10,595 bases of DNA from the NCBI GenBank assembly GCA_001931875.2, contig MSJH02000136.1, positions 1-10,595 of the forward strand, read 5' to 3'. The translations under genes and the position numbers were made by a program. This document shows, piece by piece, positions 1 through 7,439 of this stretch. Every line of letters starts with the position of its first letter. Position 1 is the stretch's first letter. Origin of the DNA: Byssochlamys sp. IMV 00236 (taxonomy: Eukaryota; Ascomycota; Eurotiomycetes; Eurotiales; Thermoascaceae). Below the pieces are notes generated by a model. The model was not told the DNA's origin, did no database searches, and saw nothing but the letters and a program-made list of their open reading frames with translations.

Positions 1-69
1 AAAAAAAAAAAAAAAAAGAAAGGCATTATTTACTATATACATATATCTTTTTTTTTTTTTTACTATTAC

Positions 70-1119
70 CCTTCTTCTAGAATATCATCCACTCCATATA
101 TTTTACACAATCTGGACTTTTTTGGGTCATTTGCACTGACAAGAGCCCAATCTCCACTAAAAATACCACAACTTGCCAAATCCTTTAGTTTCATAAAGAC
201 ACGATTTTCGTCATCTTCATTAGCACTTGGTGGAGGGCAAAGCCTCGTCTCTGGCCACTTTCTCTCTAATATTTTCACATCGTACTCTCGTGGCTCGATC
301 ACCACTGGATCTGGCTGTGCATTGAGCGTGTTGAACGATACGGATGATAGAGATACAGAATTGCCTAGTGCTTCGTCGTCATCCACGTCTGATATATTGA
401 CCACAAAGAGCCTGGTTCGCTCTGATGAATGGATGTATCCTTGTCTAACTGGGTTCGTCATTAATACTTTATAAGCGAGTTCATGATCGAAATGATATAT
501 CTCTGAGCTCCTGATGATCTTGCCCGAAAGTAGGGTTGATATAGCATTATAATCTATCATAATGGGTAAGGTCATCTTTCTTATTATGCCGGCTCTATTA
601 CCTTTCTGTGCCTGTGTATATGATGTTTCATTCAAGGCACCTAGGATGATTTCATCCAATTCGATCAACTGTACTGTCCTGATCTCAACTCTACATGTTG
701 TCTCTTCGTCGTCGTCGTCATCATCCAAACGCGATAATGCATCTGACCCATAGACAGACTTGATCAATTGACTACTTACATATACCACTTGTCCCTTTTT
801 CTATTCGTAAAGTCAATACTTGTTTTTTCTCTCTCTTTTTTTTGGGTTTTACCCCTTCAGTTGCAGGTCTGCATCGTGCAATGAATGAGTCTAAACTTGG
901 TTGAGAATCCCTTGTGCTGATAGGTGTGCGTGCTGCCAACGATGGCACGGTGACAGAAAGTGCAATAGAGTCTTAAATAATAATGAGTTTTAATAGATTG
1001 GAACAGTTTAGTTTACCTTGGTTTGCTGATACAAGATTCCACAAGTCCTCAGAGACTTCAACCCATTGAGTTTCTTGGTTATGAACTAGTTTTAGATGAG
1101 CGTTGATCGGTAGAGTCAT
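70..1119 (-). CDS. PEX6: Probable peroxisomal AAA-ATPase Pex6, N-terminal part (3 exons, runs off left edge)
   Basis: Known role: Pex6 pairs with Pex1 as the AAA-ATPase that pulls the receptor Pex5 out of the peroxisome membrane. Proposed exons on the minus strand are 1119-1017, 971-853 and 800-70, then a donor GTAATA at 69. Both complete introns are GT-AG (44 and 52 nt... by position 972-1016 and 801-852) and the phases match (1, then 0). The 317 visible residues start MTLPINAHLK, with a six-Asp run near residues 100-105. Near residues 280-300 is FMKLKDLASCGIFSGDWALV, which resembles the 'cFSGDWv' block of fungal Pex6 N domains and the 'LFQGEWV' block of animal Pex6. The AAA modules, needed for certainty, lie outside the window. 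The start at 1119 follows a CT-rich leader; in-frame ATGs up to 1209 are possible but encode unconvincing residues. Without the last intron the protein would stop at 66-68, far short of the ~1000-residue family length. Alternative: another N-domain of a type II AAA protein such as Pex1. Confidence 0.65.
801..852 (-). other. Intron 2 of the PEX6-like gene
   Basis: Minus-strand intron with donor GTAAAA after a GGG codon and acceptor ACGAATAG. A TTGAC branch-like element lies just before the acceptor. Splicing joins RPATEG to KKGQVVYV in phase 0 and removes an in-frame stop (TAG, part of the acceptor). It also explains why the downstream open frame has no ATG near its 5' end. Confidence 0.7.
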
Positions 1120-1719
1120 TAAAGAAAGAGAGAGAGTGTGTGTGTGAAGGATAAGCTTAATTGAATAACCGCATCTATTTATTTCATCCCACGCCATAAA
1201 TAAAATCATTTGGCATTTGTCATGGTTTTTTACTAAATAGTCTGAAAATGATAAACGAAAATCTTTTTAGTTATCATCTAAGAGAGGGACATATATATAT
1301 ATATATGGAGTAGCTTATTTAGGACTTCAGTGTTTCCCTCTTAATACTGGAATACCCTTACTGGGCTTTAGAATATAAAAAAGGTCCCCCCTTTTTTTCT
1401 GCATTAAAGCAAAAGAGAGCATCCGTTGTTTGTGTTCTTAAATGATCTTATTGTTTCAATGATTGTCCATATTTAATACTTGCTTTGATATCTTACAGTT
1501 CCCCCAAGTGTGTGGTTCTAAAATAATAAGAAAATTCTCACTCTATTTTGTCTCATTTTGAACAAGGTCGACAAGTTAATAAAACAGAAAAATGGGATCC
1601 AAAGTGACTGTATCAGCAGCTGGAAAAAGTGTGTAACTGATAAAAAAAAATCAACCAATCTGATTCTTGATAGGAGAAGCATTTTTTCTTTTTCTTTTCC
1701 AAAAGCAAGAAAAAAAAAA
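1120..1719. promoter_or_regulatory. Divergent intergenic region between PEX6-like and polyQ genes
   Basis: This 600-bp spacer separates two divergently transcribed genes, so it must hold both promoters and 5' leaders. Visible content: a CT-rich tract directly before the PEX6 start (read on the minus strand), an (AT)8 run at 1291-1306, a TATA-like 'atataaaaaa' near 1372-1381, a C-run plus T-run right after it, and T/A-rich leader directly before the start at 1720. A short plus-strand upstream reading frame lies at 1592-1636. Assignment of individual promoter elements is not possible from sequence alone. Confidence 0.5.
1592..1636 (+). other. Possible upstream ORF or unrecognised 5' exon of the polyQ gene
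   Basis: An ATG at 1592 with a purine-rich context (AAAAATGG) opens a 14-codon frame, MGSKVTVSAAGKSV, ending in TAA at 1634-1636. It lies 84 bp before the chosen start of the polyQ gene and in a different frame. If the mRNA begins upstream, it would be met first by scanning ribosomes and could dampen translation. Alternatively, the GTGTGTAACTG that follows could act as a donor and make this a first exon. Nothing in the sequence decides between these. Confidence 0.3.
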
Positions 1720-2914
1720 ATGAGTTTCATGATGGACAGGGCCACCGAAGCAGCAGCCAGTGATTTGGCTGAAGTCAGAAAACTAATCGAAAGTATGAAT
1801 GCCCTGGTAAGTAGTCAACAGCAACAACAACAGCAGCAACAACAATTGCTTCAAAAACAAAAAGAATTACAGCAACAACAACAACAACCTCAACAATCAC
1901 CACCACCGCCACCACAGCAATCACCGCCACCACAAGAGCAACAACAACAACAACAAGAAGAAGAAGAAAGAAATTTAAAAGAGGAATCAAAAGAGGCACC
2001 TTTGGTTCATAACCAACAATTGCACCAACAATCATTACATCACCAACAACAACAACCACAGGAAACACAACTGAACCCATCCTTAATGCCTCAAGGAACA
2101 ACACAAAACTGGCCAGCCAATACCAACACTCAATATGCTGCACCTACTTTTAGGTAATATACGATACATCTTGTGTGTTTTAATGATAAATAACGATAGA
2201 ATAGCCATCAAAACCATGTCAATACAACCACTACTACCACTCATGATGCCAAGGCTCAAAACACATCCGTGCCACCCATGGCTCAAGCCTTACCTACAGC
2301 AGGTGTTATTGTTGAAGTGAGTCATATCACGTACAGTAGAACATATTACTTTCAATTATCTCGCAAGTTCATTATATATATATGTATATATCTTTATATT
2401 TCTAACAGTTCATTCTACAGCCGAGGCAACGATTGAACCACTTATAGCTTGGTTAAGATTAACCTTTCAAGATCCAACTATTTCTGGAATGGTATTACAA
2501 TACAAGGGCTTTGATGGATTATGGAAGTGTCTATTGAACAGTAAGTTATGTCATGATAGTAAAATGGGAAAGCTAGAAACAAGGCATTTTTATATAGGAG
2601 ATGACTCTTTAAAAAGGGTGTTGAAACAAAACTTGAAAAACAATACTATACTTCAGATGAGAGTTCCTTGTGAACAGGATCTTTTAAGTGTAAGTTGTGA
2701 ACTCTACAGTTGATAGAATAAGGGCATTCTTATCATTGTTATTATATAGTCTGGATATACCGACAAACGTCTTTTGGCATTAACGACAAAGCCTATTGCA
2801 CCATCAATAGAGCAAGCAAATGCAACAGGTCAAATGATGGAGGATAATAACGCCAATAATAACAGTCATAATAGTAATAGTGATAACAACAACAACAACA
2901 ATGATAGCCTTTGA
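1720..2914 (+). CDS. Polyglutamine-rich protein of unknown function (4 exons)
   Basis: I do not recognise this family. Proposed exons are 1720-2153, 2205-2302, 2409-2689 and 2750-2914, about 325 residues. The start MSFMMDRATEAAASDLAEVR is the first ATG of the frame; the open frame further upstream has no ATG. Residues ~32-130 are dominated by Gln runs with Pro and acidic patches, a His/Gln segment follows, and the tail is Asn/Ser-rich. Between them is a more complex segment that reads like a folded domain, with blocks IEPLIAWLRLTFQDPTISGM, KGFDGLWKCLL, RHFYIGDDSLKRVLKQNL and NNTILQMRVPCEQDLL, then GYTDKRLLALTTKPIAP. Intron 1 (2154-2204) and intron 3 (2690-2749, donor GTAAGT) are clear. The exon 2-3 junction is not: donor GTGTTA at 2303 keeps frame with acceptor 2408 or 2420, while the stronger donor GTGAGT at 2317 needs the weak acceptor at 2425. 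Low-complexity flanks plus one compact domain would suit a regulatory or scaffold protein, but that is a guess. Confidence 0.75.
1816..1967 (+). repeat. CAA/CAG-rich polyglutamine tract with proline interruptions
   Basis: A mixed CAA/CAG run encodes ten consecutive Gln, then LLQKQKEL, six Gln, a Pro/Gln segment (SPPPPPQQSPPP) and six more Gln before an EEEE patch. The mixed codon use, rather than a pure CAG array, should limit slippage, so the protein tract appears maintained instead of being a fresh microsatellite expansion. On the opposite strand the tract gives a long open frame of Val/Leu that is a shadow. Confidence 0.9.
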
Positions 2915-2924
2915 TATCCTTATC

Positions 2925-2930
2925 AATAAA
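2925..2930 (+). terminator. Poly(A) signal of the polyQ gene
   Basis: A canonical AATAAA begins 11 bases after the stop codon ending at 2914. This supports 2914 as the true gene end and a very short 3' UTR. Confidence 0.55.
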
Positions 2931-3263
2931 TACGCTGTTATACAAAATGATACAGGCCAGTCTTTTGTATACCAAACTCTCTTTCTTTAGTATCGAGAGA
3001 GAGAGAAAGGACCAAATGAAAGTAATGAGTATGTATTGTGTTGTATTTATTTGATCCATCTAATTTGTTGTTACAAGACATTTTATGTCGAATTCGTATT
3101 GATGCTTGAAAGGAAGTGCGTCTTTAGATAAGGCATTGCTGAACAAAAGAAAAGAGGACAAAAAAATGAAAACACAATGACCGAAAGCGTGATTCTTTCC
3201 AACTGTCTGAGCCTTAAAGAGCATTTATTTATTTTTTTCTATCTTTCTTTCTTTATATTCACT
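2931..3263. other. Intergenic spacer and GOS1 promoter/leader
   Basis: No gene is supported here. The stretch holds a GA-rich run near 2995-3010, an A-rich segment near 3140-3170 and a T/C-rich stretch (3225-3260) immediately upstream of the GOS1 start, typical of a fungal leader. An in-frame ATG at 3177 would add 29 mostly hydrophobic residues to GOS1 (29 before the Met at 3264). I treat that as 5' UTR because the SNARE family starts close to the SWDQLRKEARQLE block. Confidence 0.5.
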
Positions 3264-4192
3264 ATGCAAAACACAATTACAATGACTTCAGATGAACAAC
3301 AACAACAGGCACCGCCTTCATGGGATCAACTGAGAAAGGAAGCAAGACAGCTGGAAAGCGAGATTGAAGTTAAATTGTCAACACTGGCAAAGATTGGTCA
3401 ATCAACTGGATTACACAATACAGGACAAGAAGCTGAGACTGACGAACTATTGAAGAAGGTAAATGAAAGAAGGAGAGAATAAATAAATATAAATAACACT
3501 ACAATAATATATAGCTACAAAAAGTGATTACCGAGATGGGAGACTTTTTGGATAGACCAAGTATTATACCAACTAGCACTTCCATGATTCATTTGTTAGG
3601 AAGACATAAAGATATATTATATGATTATACCAAGGAATTTAGAAGAGTCAAGGTAATAAAGAAAAAAAAAGAGAGATATAGAAAGTATGATATTAAGAAA
3701 GATGCACGTAGGCCAACATAAAAGCGGCAAGGGATAAAGCAAATTTAATGAGTCAAGTACAAGATGAGATAAGAACATTTAATACAGCAAGTAATAGAGA
3801 TAATGCGGATTATTATCTAACAGAGCGCAACAGAATAGAGGGATCTCATCGACTGACAGATATGATCTTGGAGTAAGCATAATACAAGATAAATTACACA
3901 AATTACTCAATATATAATATAGACAAGCATATGCTACTAGAGATGATATATTTAGACAAGGTAGAGTGATGCGTAATGTAAATCAAAGAGTTGGAAACAT
4001 AGTGAGTAAGTATCCAAGCACATTATATATGTTCTACACAAGCTAATCAGTTCAAACCCCTCAGGTCATATCCCTGGTATAAACAATATCATTTCACGTA
4101 TAAATACAAGAAGAAAAAGAGATACACTCATCATGGCTGGTGTGATATCAACTTGTTCTATTCTCATCATTTTATATTGGTTACATACATAA
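3264..4192 (+). CDS. GOS1: Golgi Qb-SNARE GOS1 (GS28/GOSR1 family), 5 exons
   Basis: Known role: GOS1 is a tail-anchored Qb-SNARE that pairs with Sed5 (syntaxin 5), Ykt6 and Sft1 for intra-Golgi and endosome-to-Golgi fusion. Exons are 3264-3458, 3515-3652, 3712-3872, 3923-4005 and 4065-4192; all four introns are GT-AG and phases agree (0, 0, 2, 1). The product is 234 residues (228 from the second ATG at 3282), against about 223 in yeast and 250 in human. The N terminus has SWDQLRKEARQLESEIEVKL, the hallmark start of the family. The Qb SNARE motif spans the end of exon 3 to exon 5 (ILEQAYATRDDIFRQGRVM, with the Gln of IFRQGR the likely zero-layer residue). Next come IPGINNIISRIN, a basic RRKRD, and a C-terminal membrane anchor of about 19 hydrophobic residues ending YWLHT. 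The donor for exon 4 must be GTAAGT at 4006: the nearby GTGAGT at 4002 would lead to an early stop. Confidence 0.95.
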
Positions 4193-4196
4193 TAAA
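4191..4196 (+). terminator. Poly(A) signal overlapping the GOS1 stop codon
   Basis: AATAAA shares its first two bases with the TAA stop of GOS1. The next gene starts at 4333, so the GOS1 3' end and the promoter and leader of the next gene must fit within 140 bp. Confidence 0.4.
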
Positions 4197-4332
4197 AGAA
4201 GCTCTACCCTTTAAACATCCATTAAAAAGCAAGAGAAAAGGGGAACAAAAAGGAGGAGGGAGAAATTATGCTGATTTAATAAAAAGATGTTACAACATAA
4301 TTTTTTTTCCCTTCTCTTTATTTTCTTTTCTT

Positions 4333-6453
4333 ATGTCGAAATTGGTAAATGCGCTTCAGCAGCAAGAAGAAGAATATAGACATCGTCCACCGATACACCT
4401 TCGAACTTCAAAAAGTTCAACCATACGACATAACTTACTTTCACCTACAAGGACAACCAGTAGTACCTTGAGAGGTAGTCCGACGAGTCGACGAAGAACA
4501 AACAGTTTCAATTCGACTGTCAAAAAGGACGTTAAAGTACTGCCGAGACTAGAAGAAGAGAATGCAAGCTTACCTCCTCAGGTAAATTCTTTTTCTTTCT
4601 TTCATTGCACAAGTTAAACATTTCACTCTTTTGTGATTAGGATTCCGTTGAGTTTATACTTGCTCAGATCGAAAGACAGAATGCGAAACTAGATGAAGAC
4701 CCCAAGTCAGTCTGTATTCAATCAAACCAGCTCAAGGCTAATCTGTCAACGATTCAAAAGTTAACTACGAATAAACAAGAAGATAATATCGATTGGGAAT
4801 TCTGGACAGCCTTAACAGAGGACTTTAGTTCGGTTGCTTTAAAACTGCCACATCTTGTCTCAGCAAAACTCAGGGCAGGTATTCCATCCAAAGTCAGAGG
4901 TGTCATTTGGCAGGCTATGTCTCAGTCGGCCTCTCTTAATTTGGAAACAATGTATGGACAGCTTGTAGCGGAGCATTCTCCTTATGAAAGAATCATTCAG
5001 CGTGATCTAGCTCGTACCTTTCCAGGTATTGACATGTTCAAGCAGGAAGGAGGCCATGGACAGCAGTCGCTTGAACGTGTGTTATCAGCCTACAGTCTCT
5101 ATGACTCACTTGTTGGATACTGTCAAGGGTTAGCCTTTTTAGTAGGTCCATTACTGTTGAATGTAAGTAGGCAATACAGTATATATATATATACACATAT
5201 ATATATATTTGTATGAGGGAGACAACAACAATTAACAAGGTAAAATCGATTAGATGCCCGAGCAACAAGCGTTCTGTGTGTTTGTGAGGTAAGTACTTTT
5301 TCTTGCACACACACACAAAAAAAATAACAACATATTTAGACTGATGGAAACTTATGAAATGAGAACTATGTTTACATTAAACATGGAAGGTTTACAGCTT
5401 AGATTATACCAATTTTCAAGCCTGCTTGATCAAATATTACCCGATTTATCTGAATTTCTGACACTTCATGAAGTGAATGTGCCCATGTACGCATCTCAAT
5501 GGTTTTTGACATTGTTTGCTTATGCATTCCCTATGGAGCTTATCTTACGTATATATGATATCGTATTTGCAGAAGGCGCAGCAGAGACTATTATGCGAGT
5601 ATCCATCGCGATGATGAAGCGGTCCAAACAGAGGATTATGCGGTTCACGGAATTTGAAGATATCTTGGACTTTTTGTCCAACAAACTGTATGATGCTTAC
5701 AACAACGATCCAGGGCAAGTCATTTCAGATGCAGTGCAATTGAGTAATGTAATTACCAAGGAAAAGCTAGATCATTTAGCAGAGACCTACGTGGCAGAAA
5801 TAGAAAAGGAACAAAAACAGACAGAGCAGGTGCTTGCTGTCCGATTCAACTTCTGGTCAAAATCAAATGGTAGTCATAGTAACAGTAATGGTAGTAATCG
5901 AAGTAGTAATAGTATCAGTCGAAAGAAAAAGACAATGTCTTGGTATAATAGTGCACCCAAAAAGAGCAGTGAGTCCGAGAGATCATCCTTGAAGGAGCCA
6001 AGTGTATCGGAGTTGCATCACCAGATTGAAGATTTACTATCAGCTATATCACAGATGCAAAGAGAAGCAGTGACGCTGAAAGATGAACTGATGCAGGCTA
6101 AACTTGATAAAATGGATGTAGAAGCAGAAAGAGATGCTCTAAAAATAACAATAGAAAGCGCATTTAATAATGTAAAATATGAAAAAGAGTGTATGGAGCT
6201 ACGTAAAGAGAATTCAAGATTGAAGCAAGAGAAGGAAGAGTTAGTTCAGCAACAAATCATGTCTAAAGATGCATTAAGTGCACTTGTAGAACGCATGCTG
6301 GATATGAAGAATAAGGTGGATCATTTGGAACAAGAGAATAAGAGAATAACTAGAGAATGTCAGATATTAAAAAAAGAAAGACCAAAGTCGATAGCATCAA
6401 TATGCAATAACAATCACTCATCATCATCTGCTTGCTCAGTACACAAATGCTAA
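4333..6453 (+). CDS. GYP5: TBC-domain Rab GTPase-activating protein, Gyp5/EVI5-like (4 exons)
   Basis: TBC proteins accelerate GTP hydrolysis on Rab GTPases; yeast Gyp5 acts on Ypt1 and Sec4 in ER-Golgi transport and secretion. Exons are 4333-4581, 4641-5162, 5254-5288 and 5340-6453, giving 639 residues; all introns are GT-AG with matching phases (0, 0, 2). Residues 1-83 are basic and Ser/Thr/Arg-rich, probably disordered. The TBC domain covers about 164-380: RGVIW (R169, W173), the arginine-finger motif IQRDLAR (I202, D205, R208) and the glutamine-finger motif GYCQG (Q245), so both catalytic fingers are intact. MPEQQAFCVFV and MYASQWFLTLFAYAFP are conserved in the Gyp5/EVI5/RabGAP1 branch. 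An N/S-rich linker follows (~446-465), then a long coiled coil (~491-622) as in EVI5. The start at 4333 is the first ATG beyond the GOS1 end; the upstream open frame overlaps GOS1 coding sequence. The TBC call is firm; the exact orthologue (Gyp5 versus another Gyp) is less so. Confidence 0.93.
5163..5253 (+). other. Intron 2 of the TBC gene, with AT microsatellite
   Basis: Donor GTAAGT, acceptor GATTAG, 91 nt, longer than the other introns in the window because it holds two (AT)n blocks (5181-5192 and ~5197-5208) separated by ACAC. It interrupts the TBC domain between LLLN and MPEQQAF and is followed by a 35-nt micro-exon (5254-5288), which encodes the conserved MPEQQAFCVFV. Confidence 0.85.
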
Positions 6454-6465
6454 ATTGAAATATAT

Positions 6466-6471
6466 AATAAA
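6466..6471 (+). terminator. Poly(A) signal of the TBC gene
   Basis: AATAAA starts 13 bases after the stop at 6451-6453. A second AATAAA at 6538-6543 could serve as an alternative site. Confidence 0.5.
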
Positions 6472-6552
6472 AAGTGACAAGTAATTATCCTAAATATATT
6501 AAACCATACCTATTAGACATTATCCCTTTTCGTACAAAATAAAGCAAGTCTT

Positions 6553-6572
6553 TATATATATATATATATATA
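6553..6572. repeat. (TA)10 microsatellite
   Basis: A pure TA dinucleotide run in the spacer downstream of the TBC gene, just beyond its second poly(A) signal. Confidence 0.9.
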
Positions 6573-7439
6573 GAATGACTGTGACGCATTCCAATTTCAT
6601 CTTTTCCAGAACAATAGAAAATTATAAGAGAAGTATAAGTCAATGAGTCTCTATACAACCTCTTTTATTAAGATCAAGACGAGAGAGAGAGCCTAATATT
6701 ACAAACAGCGTCATTTTATATGAAAACAGAATGATTAATGAACAGATTTAATTATGGCCAATGATAGTTGGGCATGTCGCGTTATATATGATAATAACGT
6801 GTATTGTTGTCAGTATCTTTGTATTACTCATTCTTAGAGTAGAGATTTATAGTAATCTCATACGGTAAGAGCAAGTATTTATAGGGTAAATACGGCATAG
6901 CCCCCGACTAGTATGAGATTACGTCGAAAAATTTAGAGTACGACGTGGGATGTTCCTGCTTATTAAATTATCCTGACAGATATTTCCATAATTGAATAAA
7001 TTTCCCCTTTATGGGTTCTTTTATCTACTCGTTTGAACTGATTCAAGGACCTATTGGCTCAATCATGTAATAATCTCACTATCAAAATTAGAAATAAAAG
7101 CACACAAGAAATACTGTCGTATTCTACGTTGAATAAGGGTCAATAAGCAATGTCTACATATCAATAACAAGAGCTCAGTAACATAAACTGACCAATTACA
7201 ATTTATAATAAGTGTAACTATCAATTTTAATACCTTCATCTTTATTCTTCTAAATAAAAGAAACATACAGAGCCCCATTGTACTTTCTGTCCATTACTAC
7301 TATCACAACTACAACAACTACCACAGCGAGTAAGTCATATTGTATGCTTTATTGTAGAAAACTTATTACACCTGTAGTAAAAATTTATGATGAAGTCCTT
7401 ATTATGTATAACGACTTATAATTATATTGGATACTGTTT
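6573..7439. other. Non-coding spacer between the TBC gene and the transposase remnant
   Basis: I find no supported gene in this ~870 bp. A minus-strand open frame at 7063-7278 has no recognisable content and I regard it as chance. The notable content is the hairpin cluster at 6852-6946, given separately. The 7280-7330 stretch is a CA/CT-rich segment. The stretch nearest the transposase (about 7340-7439) may belong to the 3' end of that element, but I could not find a matching terminal inverted repeat. Confidence 0.6.
6852..6946. repeat. Cluster of three perfect hairpins (palindromic element)
   Basis: Outer stem: GTAATCTCATAC (6852-6863) pairs exactly with GTATGAGATTAC (6911-6922). Nested inside it: GTATTTA (6875-6881) pairs with TAAATAC (6887-6893) around a 5-nt loop. 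Adjacent and sharing two bases with the outer stem: ACGTCG (6921-6926) pairs with CGACGT (6941-6946). In such AT-rich DNA a 12-bp perfect stem with mixed composition is unlikely to be chance. It could be a small MITE-like element or a structured RNA; no flanking gene explains it. Confidence 0.6.

Noticed and set aside
562..753. Plus-strand open frame with a serine run and signal-like start
   Set aside because: It is antisense to PEX6 exon 3; the serine run mirrors the Asp codons.
1558..1719. Upstream extension of the polyQ frame
   Set aside because: It has no ATG before 1720; the open frame starts at a TTG and its residues look like leader sequence.
1775..2143. Long minus-strand open frame rich in Val and Leu
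   Set aside because: It is the antisense of the CAA/CAG polyglutamine tract (TTG/GTT codons); composition explains it.
2793..3059. Minus-strand frame with Cys/Tyr-rich run
   Set aside because: Antisense of the Asn/Ser-coding AAC/AAT repeats at the end of the polyQ gene.
3177..3263. N-terminal extension of GOS1 with a hydrophobic stretch
   Set aside because: It is in frame but absent from the family, and its T-rich codons look like a pyrimidine-rich leader; GOS1 is anchored at its C terminus.
4153..4332. Upstream extension of the TBC gene
   Set aside because: It overlaps the last GOS1 exon in another frame and has no family support.
5038..5316. Minus-strand frames over the TBC gene
   Set aside because: Shadows of exon 2 and of the AT-repeat intron.
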